NCBI GenBank assembly: GCA_900552845.1
Contig: USBC01000010.1
Coordinates: 1-21,538 of the forward strand
Direction: 5' to 3'
DNA from: an uncultured Oscillospiraceae bacterium
Lineage (GTDB): Bacteria; Bacillota; Clostridia; Oscillospirales; Ruminococcaceae
Length of the DNA stretch: 21,538 bases
The position numbers were made by a program, and so were the translations under genes. Under the pieces are notes generated by a model. That model did no database searches, was not told where the DNA came from, and saw only the letters and a program-made list of their open reading frames with translations. Shown one piece after another: positions 8,054 through 13,856 of this stretch (its first letter is position 1; every line of letters starts with the position of its first letter).

Positions 8054-8081
8054 ACTTCTTCAAATCCCCAATTCGTTTTTA

Positions 8082-8945
8082 TTATTGAAGGGCGTCCAAT
8101 GTGGACTGCTTACCGCCGTAGAGACCGAGAGGCTCCACATGAACGGAGAGAACAGATACAATATGGGTGCCGTTTTGGGCGTTGAAGTCATCGAGATAGG
8201 GGGTGTGCTGGAAGTAGTTTGCAAGAACGGTGCCGTCCTCTACCACATTATTGGGAACAACATAGTCGCTGTATTCCTGGATATCAAGGGTGATCTCCTT
8301 GGCAGCGAGGATATCCTTGGCTACGGCGAGGATATCGGCATGGGGAGTGGGGGAGGCGGCAACAGAGATGGTCTGACCGGCAAGAGCGGCATAGTCAAGG
8401 TCGGCATCGTAGCCATCACCGGGGTTCTCTACAACGGAAATAACAGAACCATCATACTTTTCAGCGATGTAATCGGCAACCTGCTTGCTGGAGAGAGCGG
8501 CGATAAGAGCCTTGACCAGCGGGTTCTCCTCGTTGCCTTCCTTTACTGCCAGAATGTTGGCATAGGCGGAGGAGGAGCCTTCCAGCGCCAAAGCGTCCTT
8601 GGTGGGGTTGAGTCCGGCGGAGATAGCATAGTTGGAGTTGATAACAGCGTAGTCAACGTCCTGCAGGACATTGGGGAGCTGAGCAGCCTCGACCTCGCTG
8701 AACTCGATATTCTTGGGGTTTTCGGCGATATCCAGAACGGTAGCGGTGATGCCGGCGCCGTCCTTCAGCTTGATATAGCCCTTATCCTGCAGCAGCAGCA
8801 GCGCGCGGGCTTCGTTGGTGGTATCATTGGGGATCGCGATCTTGATCTTGGTTTCGGTCGTGGCATTATTGCCGCAGGCAGCCAAAGGCAGCAGCAGGCA
8901 GACGATGAGCAGAGCGGCGAGGACAGATTTAATAGTTTTTTTCAT
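8082..8945 (-). CDS. metQ: Methionine-binding lipoprotein MetQ
   Basis: A protein of 287 residues. It starts with a lipoprotein signal peptide (KK, hydrophobic stretch 7-20, lipobox LAAC with the lipidated Cys24), so it is anchored outside the membrane and delivers methionine to MetNI. The mature part is NlpA-family: KIAIPNDTTNEARALLLLQ, GITATVLDIAENPKNIEF, and DYAVINSNYAISAGLNP, the last being a hallmark ligand-pocket segment of MetQ. The start ATG has AAAGGA 8 bases upstream. It is the first structural gene of metQNI, and its 5' leader is unusual: it has a Met-rich frame, a terminator and a second small frame. Confidence 0.95.
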   Translation of the reverse strand: MKKTIKSVLAALLIVCLLLPLAACGNNATTETKIKIAIPNDTTNEARALLLLQDKGYIKLKDGAGITATVLDIAENPKNIEFSEVEAAQLPNVLQDVDYAVINSNYAISAGLNPTKDALALEGSSSAYANILAVKEGNEENPLVKALIAALSSKQVADYIAEKYDGSVISVVENPGDGYDADLDYAALAGQTISVAASPTPHADILAVAKDILAAKEITLDIQEYSDYVVPNNVVEDGTVLANYFQHTPYLDDFNAQNGTHIVSVLSVHVEPLGLYGGKQSTLDALQ

Positions 8946-9008
8946 GGTGATATCCTTTCTTTTTATCTTAGACTGTTGTGGGTGAACGGTGCGGGGGAGA
9001 GGAGAAGG

Positions 9009-9065
9009 TCACATTCGCCCCATCAGGTGGTTCGCCCGTACCAGATCTTCGTAATACAGGTTCAT
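9009..9065 (-). CDS. Second small leader frame (18 codons) between the terminator and metQ
   Basis: ATG at 9065 is preceded by GAAAGGAACCTTGCC, a good ribosome binding site, and the frame ends in TGA at 9009-9011, 63 bases before metQ. The peptide is MNLYYEDLVRANHLMGRM, with Met at 1, 15 and 18, the last immediately before the stop. It lies after the intrinsic terminator, so it would be translated only from read-through transcripts. Possible roles are a second regulatory leader, a translational coupler or ribosome loader for metQ, or a peptide with its own job. I do not recognise it. Translation is inferred from the ribosome binding site only. Confidence 0.45.
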   Translation of the reverse strand: MNLYYEDLVRANHLMGRM

Positions 9066-9096
9066 GGCAAGGTTCCTTTCGCTGATATAGATTGGA

Positions 9097-9138
9097 TAAA
9101 ACAAAAACCGGCAGACTTTCCGATGAAGTCTCCCGGTT
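9097..9138 (-). terminator. Intrinsic terminator/attenuator in the metQNI leader
   Basis: On the - strand, AACCGG-G-AGACTT pairs with AAGTCT-G-CCGGTT (arms 9126-9138 and 9106-9118, one G/G mismatch, 7-base loop 9119-9125), followed by TTTTTGTTTT. It ends transcripts 40 bases after the Met-rich frame and before metQ. Its loop and 3' arm (9117-9125) can alternatively pair with the Met-rich frame. Confidence 0.85.
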
Positions 9139-9178
9139 AAAAACAAATGATGGCGACGCCCAAATCGGCGCGATGTTT

Positions 9179-9283
9179 TTAATCTGTGATGATGGAGCTA
9201 TCGGAAAAAGTTGCATCGGAAAAAGTGCGCATACCGCACATGCGCATCATCATAGCCATCATCATAAAGCAGTTCTTTTTCAT
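9179..9283 (-). CDS. Methionine-rich leader peptide of the metQNI operon (34 codons)
   Basis: ATG at 9283 has an excellent site (GGAAAGGAGAAAGCTGCA before ATG), and the frame stops at TAA, 9179-9181. Methionine occupies residues 1, 7, 8, 9, 11, 12, 13, 15 and 18, so six of seven consecutive codons (7-13) are ATG. It has no recognisable domain. It lies between a promoter (9339-9367) and an intrinsic terminator (9101-9138), directly upstream of the methionine transporter genes. That is the expected layout for a ribosome-stalling leader that reports charged Met-tRNA. Codons 20-28 contain a 12-base repeat (ACTTTTTCCGAT twice, giving TFSDATFSD) that can pair with the terminator. The frame stays open further upstream to 9526, but that extension crosses the promoter and has no start signal. 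The regulatory role is inferred; the frame, its site and its composition are seen. Confidence 0.8.
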   Translation of the reverse strand: MKKNCFMMMAMMMRMCGMRTFSDATFSDSSIITD

Positions 9284-9338
9284 TGCAGCTTTCTCCTTTC
9301 CTCCGTAGTCACAGCGATGTTGCCGCTTTAATGCACTA

Positions 9339-9367
9339 ATATTATCACTGTGCAGGTGGAGTGTCAA
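9339..9367 (-). promoter_or_regulatory. Promoter of the metQNI leader
   Basis: A perfect -35 TTGACA lies on the - strand at 9362-9367. The -10 is either TAATAT (9339-9344, 17-base spacing) or GATAAT (9341-9346, 15-base spacing). It would start transcription about 45-50 bases before the leader ATG. Confidence 0.75.
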
Positions 9368-9509
9368 TAGCTTTTTTGCAACAATCGGCACAAATGACGA
9401 AATAAAAATTGGGTAGATTGCTGATTTGCGGAAACAACGGTAAGCTGCTTTTAGCGATTCACTTTCATCGGCTTTAATTTCTTCAGCGTTTTTATGCGGC
9501 GATGCTTCA
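9368..9509. other. Intergenic stretch between divergent promoters; nothing clear seen
   Basis: This lies between the metQNI leader promoter and the promoter of the decayed LysR gene. A - strand frame is open through it but has no ribosome binding site and contains the leader promoter downstream, so I do not call it a gene. Confidence 0.4.
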
Positions 9510-9537
9510 TTGCTTTTTCCCCTCAATATGATATAAT
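9510..9537 (+). promoter_or_regulatory. Promoter candidate of the decayed LysR gene
   Basis: -35 TTGCTT (9510-9515), 16-base spacer, perfect -10 TATAAT (9532-9537). It lies 45 bases before the LysR ATG at 9583. Confidence 0.5.
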
Positions 9538-9582
9538 TTTTTTACAGATGGAGTTACTATCAAAAATCGGCAGGGATCAGGT

Positions 9583-9720
9583 ATGGATATTAACGATTTG
9601 AAATTGTTTGCTCGCGCCGCTGAGTTGGGAAATATCACCCACGCCGCAGCGGAACTGGACTATACGCAGTCCGCGCCTGTATGCGGTAGCTTCGCTGTAT
9701 CTCATCTCTCTCATCATTGA
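9583..9720 (+). pseudogene. 5' remnant of a LysR-type transcriptional regulator
   Basis: ATG at 9583 begins MDINDLKLFARAAELGNITH and continues AAAELDYTQSA. This is the start of the LysR-family winged helix-turn-helix, where an intact gene would continue VSRxIxxLE. After codon 31 (about 9675) the family match ends abruptly, and the frame runs 14 unrelated codons to TGA. About 260 residues are missing, including the recognition helix and the effector domain, so it cannot work as a regulator. It still has a promoter, and it is divergent from metQNI, the usual position for a LysR regulator of its neighbour. The loss might have changed regulation of that or another operon, but this is speculation. 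Confidence 0.8.
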
Positions 9721-10012
9721 TCGTGTTGTGTGCGGCGGCAGGCAGTCTAAGATGGCTTGTATCATCTCCGACCGGCATGAAGAACTAACTGCTGCACTGC
9801 TGGAAATGAATCGCGGTATTACACTGCTGGACGGTGAAGGCGGTTTTACCCACCAGAGCCATAAGGTGCTTCTGTGTGCTTTTGCCAGGAATCAGATTAT
9901 AGAACTGAAAAAACGGGTCCAGCAGGTAGACCCCGACGCATTTATCATCGTTTATGATGTCAATGAAGTATTGGGAAAAGGGTTTAGCGCCTATCAGCCC
10001 GGAGGTGTGTAA
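9674..10012 (+). pseudogene. 3' remnant of a YitT-family (DUF2179) membrane protein
   Basis: In a different frame from the LysR remnant, the sequence from about 9677 reads LYAVASLYLISLIIDRVVCG, then ACIISDRHEELTAALLE, RGITLLDGEGGFTHQSHKVL and DAFIIVYDVNEVLGKGF. This is the last membrane helix and the complete C-terminal DUF2179 domain of YitT proteins. The N-terminal membrane part (about 170-180 residues) is missing. The junction with the LysR fragment is at about 9671-9676, around TCCGCG, which points to one deletion fusing two genes. An ATG at 9608 in this frame lies inside the LysR text and is not a YitT start. Probably not functional. Confidence 0.8.
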
Positions 10013-10047
10013 TAGATACCGCTTGCAGAAACGATGCGTTCCCCATT

Positions 10048-10092
10048 GCTCCAAAAAAAAGAGACGCCCGGGGGCGTCTCTTTTTTTGGAGC
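10048..10092. terminator. Bidirectional terminator at the tRNA-Gly 3' end
   Basis: GAGACGCCC (10061-10069) pairs with GGGCGTCTC (10072-10080), flanked by eight A (10053-10060) and seven T (10081-10087). It terminates both the tRNA transcript (- strand) and the YitT remnant (+ strand). The symmetry runs on into GCTCC (10048-10052) and GGAGC (10088-10092), the latter being the end of the tRNA. Confidence 0.92.
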
Positions 10093-10160
10093 AGGCAACG
10101 GGAATCGAACCCGCCTCCGCGGCTTGGGAAGCCGCTATTCTACCGATGAACTATGCCTGC
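10087..10160 (-). tRNA. tRNA-Gly (anticodon CCC), CCA encoded
   Basis: The 74-base - strand sequence folds as a full cloverleaf. Acceptor GCAGGCA/TGCCTGC; D arm GTTC/GAAT with loop ATCGGTA; anticodon stem GCGGC/GCCGC with loop TTCCCAA (anticodon CCC, + strand 10116-10118); 4-base variable loop; T arm GCGGG-TTCGATT-CCCGT; discriminator T and encoded CCA. It reads GGG glycine codons. The terminator begins at its 3' end. Confidence 0.95.
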
Positions 10161-10242
10161 ATTTATTTTTGAATGCTTATACATTTTACCGTGAAATGAG
10201 CCGGCAGTCAAGACCTTTTGCAGTAAAATATGCCGACACCGC

Positions 10243-10270
10243 TTGACAAAAACCCAAGAGGGGCTATGAT
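10243..10270 (+). promoter_or_regulatory. Promoter of the YbaK-family gene
   Basis: A perfect -35 TTGACA (10243-10248), 16-base spacer, and -10 TATGAT (10265-10270), 37 bases before the ATG at 10307. Confidence 0.75.
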
Positions 10271-10306
10271 GGTTGCAGTACAAAGCGAATATCGGAGGAA
10301 AGCGAT

Positions 10307-10789
10307 ATGTCAATTCGAGAAGTCAAAGCGTTCTTTGCCGCACATGGCATGGAGGGCAGGGTGCTGGAATTTGAAACCTCCAGCGCAACGGTGGAGCTGG
10401 CGGCGCATACGGTGGGGGTTATTCCCGCCCGCATTGCCAAAACACTTTCTTTTTTAACAGCACAGGGACCGCTGCTGGTGGTAACAGCGGGAGATGCCAA
10501 AATTGATAACCATAAGTTCAAGGAGACCTTTGGCTGCAAGGCAAAGATGCTGTCGCCGGAGGAGGCTGTGGAGCTGATCGGTCATGCGGTGGGCGGTGTG
10601 TGCCCCTTTGCGGTAAAAGCAGGGGTGAAAACCTGTTTAGATGTCTCGCTGCAGCGATTTGACACGGTATTCCCCGCCTGCGGCAGCAGCAACAGCGCCA
10701 TTGAGTTGAGTTGCGATGAGCTGTATGAGCTTTCCGGCGCACTGGCATGGGTAGATGTCTGCAAGGGCTGGCAGGAGAGCGAGCAGTAA
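10307..10789 (+). CDS. YbaK/EbsC-family aminoacyl-tRNA deacylase
   Basis: A protein of 160 residues, the normal size for stand-alone YbaK/EbsC domains. These cytoplasmic enzymes hydrolyse mischarged tRNAs such as Cys-tRNA(Pro). Seen: the N-terminal helix VKAFFAAHG, the family segment ARIAKTLSFL with the catalytic-site lysine in IAKTL, VVTAGDAKIDNHKFKETFG, the GGVCPFAVK glycine/proline motif (around 96-104) and the closing ELSCDELYELSGALAWVDVC. It starts at ATG after GGAGGAAAGCGAT, has its own promoter and terminator, and is monocistronic. Which tRNA it edits cannot be read from the sequence. Confidence 0.9.
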   Translation: MSIREVKAFFAAHGMEGRVLEFETSSATVELAAHTVGVIPARIAKTLSFLTAQGPLLVVTAGDAKIDNHKFKETFGCKAKMLSPEEAVELIGHAVGGVCPFAVKAGVKTCLDVSLQRFDTVFPACGSSNSAIELSCDELYELSGALAWVDVCKGWQESEQ

Positions 10790-10806
10790 AAGAGAACAGT
10801 GCAAAT

Positions 10807-10849
10807 GACCCGTCACAGCAGACACTATGCTGCGACGGGTCGTCTTTTT
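10807..10849 (+). terminator. Rho-independent terminator of the YbaK-family gene
   Basis: GACCCGTC (10807-10814) pairs with GACGGGTC (10834-10841), with an inner GCAG/CTGC extension, followed by GTCTTTTT. Confidence 0.85.
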
Positions 10850-10861
10850 GCAAAAAATCAA

Positions 10862-11065
10862 CTATTCAATATCCAGCTCCGGCGGGATATCAATCTCATC
10901 TGAGATATATTTTCCGTTTTTCTTTCGCTGGCGCACGCATTCGGTCAGCAGGTATTCGATCTGCCCATTGACCGAACGGAAGTCGTCCTCCGCCCAAGCT
11001 GCAATAGCGGCATACAGCTTGGGGGAAAGGCGCAGAGGCACCTGCTTTTTCTGGTTATCGCTCAT
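10862..11065 (-). CDS. Small ribbon-helix-helix (Arc-like) protein downstream of SPFH
   Basis: A protein of 67 residues. Residues 7-14 (KQVPLRLS) look like the DNA-contacting beta strand of a ribbon-helix-helix fold, followed by two helices (PKLYAAIAAWAEDD and SVNGQIEYLLTECVRQ). The C-terminal tail is acidic. Related proteins in Clostridia are labelled Arc-family or antitoxin-like. There is no own Shine-Dalgarno: the ATG lies 6 bases after the SPFH stop codon (TAA GCTGCC ATG), so it is probably translated by reinitiation from the upstream gene. There is no toxin gene next to it, so it is not an obvious toxin-antitoxin pair. A possible role is autoregulation of the SPFH operon through the tandem repeats at its promoter. 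Confidence 0.8.
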   Translation of the reverse strand: MSDNQKKQVPLRLSPKLYAAIAAWAEDDFRSVNGQIEYLLTECVRQRKKNGKYISDEIDIPPELDIE

Positions 11066-11071
11066 GGCAGC

Positions 11072-12076
11072 TTAATACAGACTGCCGTAATTGACGACAG
11101 GTTGATCATCGTGGTTGCCGCAAAGCACTACCAAAAGATTGCTGACCATGGCGGCTTTGCGTTCCTCGTCCAATTCTACCATGCCGCTTTCAGAAAGACG
11201 CGCCAACGCCATTTCCACCATGCCTACTGCGCCGTCTACAATCATTTTGCGGGCATCAATGATGGCGGACGCCTGCTGGCGCTGCAGCATGACGGCCGCA
11301 ATCTCGGTTGCGTAGGCAAGGTAGGTGATGCGGGCTTCAATAATCTCAATACCAGCCTCCGCTACCCGCTGCTGGATCTCGTCACGAATACGGGAGGCGA
11401 CCAGCTCGCTGGAGCCGCGCAGGCTGCCGTCGTCGGCAATACCGTCTCCGGTGGTATCTACATTGGGGGCGACATCGTAGGGATACAGCCGAACGATATT
11501 ACGCAGAGCGCTGTCGCACTGCAGGGAAAGAAATTCCTTGTAATTGTCAACATTAAAAACCGCCTTGGCGGTATCTACAATGCGCCATGTGACTGCAATG
11601 CCGATTTCAACAGGGTTGCCCAGACAGTCATTGATCTTCTGGCGGTTATTGCTGAGTGTCATGATTTTAAGGGAGAGCTTTTTGCCGGTGGTATCCACTT
11701 CAAGAGAAGCGGAATTATCGCCGGTGGAGGCTTTTATGCCCAACGTTTTGACATCACCGCTTTGGCTCAAACGGGTCTTAGCGGCGGGATTTACACCGGT
11801 GCAGAAGGGATTAACATAGTAGTAGCCCTCGCCCTTCAGTGTACCGTAGTAGCGCCCGAACAGGGTGAGCACCAAAGCCTCCTGCGGCTTCAGGATACGA
11901 AGCCCGATCATAGGGATCCAAATGAGACTTATGATAACAACACCGAGAACCAGCAGACCAAGGAGATGGAGATTTGCGCCCACGATAATGGCGGCAGCAG
12001 CCGCAGCAATAACGGCAAGGAACAAAAGCAACATGGCCATACCGTGCTTTTTATTGGAGAGTAATTTTTCTGTCAT
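11072..12076 (-). CDS. SPFH/Band 7 (prohibitin/flotillin-like) membrane protein
   Basis: A protein of 334 residues from ATG at 12076. A GTG at 12085 is in frame, but its Shine-Dalgarno (AAGGAG) would touch it; the ATG has 8-base spacing and is preferred. Two hydrophobic N-terminal helices (about 13-57) form a hairpin anchor. They are followed by the SPFH core (ILKPQEALVLTLFGRYYGTL, EGYYYVNPF, VEIGIAVTWRIVDTAKAVFNV, then RIRDEIQQRVAEAGIEIIEARI and the LQRQQASAIIDARK coiled-coil end). SPFH proteins build oligomeric scaffolds on membranes and often govern proteases or lipid domains. It is in an operon with the small ribbon-helix-helix gene. The precise role is unknown. Confidence 0.9.
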   Translation of the reverse strand: MTEKLLSNKKHGMAMLLLFLAVIAAAAAAIIVGANLHLLGLLVLGVVIISLIWIPMIGLRILKPQEALVLTLFGRYYGTLKGEGYYYVNPFCTGVNPAAKTRLSQSGDVKTLGIKASTGDNSASLEVDTTGKKLSLKIMTLSNNRQKINDCLGNPVEIGIAVTWRIVDTAKAVFNVDNYKEFLSLQCDSALRNIVRLYPYDVAPNVDTTGDGIADDGSLRGSSELVASRIRDEIQQRVAEAGIEIIEARITYLAYATEIAAVMLQRQQASAIIDARKMIVDGAVGMVEMALARLSESGMVELDEERKAAMVSNLLVVLCGNHDDQPVVNYGSLY

Positions 12077-12094
12077 TGTTGTCACTCCTTATAG

Positions 12095-12133
12095 ATGATA
12101 TCTTTATGATATCACTTTGAACTGAAATGTCAA
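12095..12133 (-). promoter_or_regulatory. SPFH operon promoter with tandem operator-like repeats
   Basis: -35 TTGACA (12128-12133), 16-base spacer, -10 TATCAT (12106-12111). Two copies of GATATCAT (12106-12113 and 12095-12102), spaced exactly 11 bases, cover the -10 and the likely start site. This is a likely site for a repressor on one face of the helix. Confidence 0.65.
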
Positions 12134-12137
12134 GATG

Positions 12138-12162
12138 AAAAAGTCCCCGATCAGGGGACTTT
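12138..12162 (-). terminator. Terminator of the first symporter gene, overlapping its stop codon
   Basis: AAAGTCCCC (12140-12148) pairs with GGGGACTTT (12154-12162). On the - strand a T-run follows. The stop codon of the symporter (12151-12153) lies in the loop. Confidence 0.85.
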
Positions 12163-13599
12163 GGAGGGGGCGAAGAAGTGAGAGAGGGTTTCGGCACGGG
12201 GTGGGGGTGTAAGCAAGGTCGCAATAAGAGTGGCCGGTACCGAGACAAGCAGCGCCATTTGAATGTGATAGATGCCCAAAGGATTCCCGAGGGCATTCCA
12301 CACAACGAAAGTAACAGAAGAGGTGACCATGGAGGTGATGGCACCAGCCTTATTGAACCGCCGCCAGTATAGTCCTAGGAAGAATACCCAGGCAAAGGAT
12401 AGCCCCAGGGCACCCCAGGCGGGGTACATCAGGAAGGCAAGGTATTCGGGGGGATTAAGCCCCCAAAATACACAGATACCGCCGATAATAGCAACAGTGG
12501 CACGGGCAATGGAGACACGGCGACGCTCCGAAAGCCCCAGTCGAAAGGTCTTGGTGAGGATATCGTTTTCCACAGTGGAGGCACACTGGATCAGCAGGGA
12601 ATCCACAGTGGACATAACTGCAGCGGAAAGTCCAGCCAGCGCAATGCCCGCCAGCAAGGGAGGCAGCAGAGATTGGATCATGTAGTAGACCACATTATCG
12701 GCGGTGTCGATCTCCGGGAAAATAATGCGCCCATACAGTCCCAGCAGAACAATGCAAATTTCCAGCACGACCACGATGGAGACAGTGATGGTAAAGCCTT
12801 GACGAAAAGCACGACGGTTGCGGATGGAGTAAAAGCCGCGAATGTAATTGGGACCGCCCAGTGCCCCGAAAAAGGCGAGCAGAATGAAGGCCGACAGGAA
12901 AGAGGGCGTAATGGGAGAGTTTTCATCCGGCCAGGAGATGAAGCCATGGGGAAAGATCTGCTGGTACTGCAGCCGCGGAGAGGGCCCCACACGGTGGACC
13001 GAAGCTGCCAAAAGGATGATAACGCCAAGCAGGATCAAAATGCCCTGGGCAACATCGGTATAAACGACGGCATAGTAACCGCCGAAGGAAACATACAGGA
13101 ACATAATAATGCCGAAGCAGATCACGGCGGCATTGTAGGAAAGGCCGGTGGTGATACTAAAAAGAATGCCGATGGCGGCAATTTGAGTGACCAGAAGCGG
13201 CAGTGAAAAGGTGAGGATAAGCAGCGATGCAATGAGGCGGGTGGTGCGGCTCTCAAAGCGCTTTTCCAAGAAATCCGGAACAGTAAAGAGATTGAGATCA
13301 CGGGAGCATGCACAGAGTTTGCGGCCCAGCAGCCACCAACAAAGAAAGGTAGCCACGGTGACAGCGCTGGCGGCATAGATAAAGTAGAGACCCCATTGCC
13401 AGGTCTGACTGACCCAGCCGACCAGGGCCCCGGCACTGACCAGGCTGGTGGTGTATACAAATCCGGCAAAAAAGCCATTGACCTGGCGGCCGGCCACATA
13501 GTAGTCTGCGGTATCTTTGGTACGCTGCTCGCCCAGAATGCCGAGCGCGAACATCCCAACGAAGTAGACAAGTATCACAGCCTGTACAATGTAATTCAT
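12151..13599 (-). CDS. Sodium:solute symporter (SSS family), copy 1
   Basis: A protein of 482 residues with about 13 membrane helices and the LeuT-type fold of the SSS family, which uses the sodium gradient to import sugars, amino acids, pantothenate, proline or organic acids. Seen: the DYYVAGRQVNGFFAGFVYTT entry with SLVSAGALVGW (helix 1, sodium-site region), TVPDFLEKRFESRTTRL, the YVSFGGYYAVVYTDVAQG signature, and SAAVMSTVDSLLIQCAS (helix 8 sodium-site region). It is about 500 residues like PutP/PanF. It is closely similar to the next symporter (13857-15311), so the two are a tandem duplication that has diverged. It is preceded by a 26-residue membrane protein 37 bases upstream. The substrate is unknown. 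Confidence 0.9.
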   Translation of the reverse strand: MNYIVQAVILVYFVGMFALGILGEQRTKDTADYYVAGRQVNGFFAGFVYTTSLVSAGALVGWVSQTWQWGLYFIYAASAVTVATFLCWWLLGRKLCACSRDLNLFTVPDFLEKRFESRTTRLIASLLILTFSLPLLVTQIAAIGILFSITTGLSYNAAVICFGIIMFLYVSFGGYYAVVYTDVAQGILILLGVIILLAASVHRVGPSPRLQYQQIFPHGFISWPDENSPITPSFLSAFILLAFFGALGGPNYIRGFYSIRNRRAFRQGFTITVSIVVVLEICIVLLGLYGRIIFPEIDTADNVVYYMIQSLLPPLLAGIALAGLSAAVMSTVDSLLIQCASTVENDILTKTFRLGLSERRRVSIARATVAIIGGICVFWGLNPPEYLAFLMYPAWGALGLSFAWVFFLGLYWRRFNKAGAITSMVTSSVTFVVWNALGNPLGIYHIQMALLVSVPATLIATLLTPPPRAETLSHFFAPSKVP

Positions 13600-13636
13600 A
13601 GTGCGGGTTCCTTTCCGTCATAAACCGCCGGCCGAT

Positions 13637-13717
13637 TCAGATACGGCGGCGAATCAAAAGCATGGCGACAAATACAGCAGCCTGGATGGCAATGGCAATC
13701 CACCAGCCAATTGGCAT
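13637..13717 (-). CDS. Small one-helix membrane protein paired with symporter 1 (26 residues)
   Basis: ATG at 13717 with GGGAGGGGAGCGTC upstream; TGA at 13637-13639. The peptide is MPIGWWIAIAIQAAVFVAML then LIRRRI: one transmembrane helix with a positive C-terminus, which should stay inside. It matches, nearly position for position, the small frame before symporter 2 (MP.G.WIA..IQA.VFV.ML). I recall NCBI naming similar proteins 'symporter small accessory protein'. It probably assembles with or stabilises the symporter; this is inferred from pairing. Confidence 0.8.
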   Translation of the reverse strand: MPIGWWIAIAIQAAVFVAMLLIRRRI

Positions 13718-13750
13718 GACGCTCCCCTCCCTTGATGGAAAACTACCTTT

Positions 13751-13779
13751 ATTTTCACTTTTTCCGGGGCTTTTGTCAA
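13751..13779 (-). promoter_or_regulatory. Promoter candidate for the symporter 1 operon
   Basis: -35 TTGACA (13774-13779), 17-base spacer, weak -10 GAAAAT (13751-13756) on the - strand. It lies directly after the terminator-like hairpin of the upstream symporter 2 operon. Confidence 0.45.
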
Positions 13780-13785
13780 TAGCAC

Positions 13786-13808
13786 AAAATCCCCACATGT
13801 GTGGGGAC
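13786..13808 (-). terminator. Terminator-like hairpin after symporter 2
   Basis: TCCCCACA and TGTGGGGA are inverted arms around a 2-base centre within 13790-13807, followed on the - strand by TTTTG. It lies 50 bases after the symporter 2 stop codon. The T-run is short, so some read-through into symporter 1 is possible. Confidence 0.6.
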
Positions 13809-13856
13809 TTTGCACTAATATTGAGGTGGTCAAACACCATTTGAATGATGAGGAGA

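Noticed and set aside
8040..9140. Long + strand open frame (366 residues) opposite metQ
   Set aside because: It is an antisense shadow of metQ and its leader, with no ribosome binding site and no family resemblance.
8946..9370. S-box (SAM) or T-box riboswitch before metQ
   Set aside because: I looked for the S-box core and the T-box AGGGTGGNACCGCG on the - strand and found neither.
9179..9526. A 115-residue - strand frame covering the Met-rich leader
   Set aside because: The upstream part crosses the TTGACA promoter and has no ribosome binding site; the strong site is at ATG 9283.
11102..12064. Long + strand frame (320 residues) opposite the SPFH gene
   Set aside because: It is an antisense shadow; the SPFH motifs and ribosome binding site are on the - strand.
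10862..12076. Toxin-antitoxin module built on the RHH protein
   Set aside because: No toxin-like gene is adjacent; the partner is an SPFH membrane scaffold protein.
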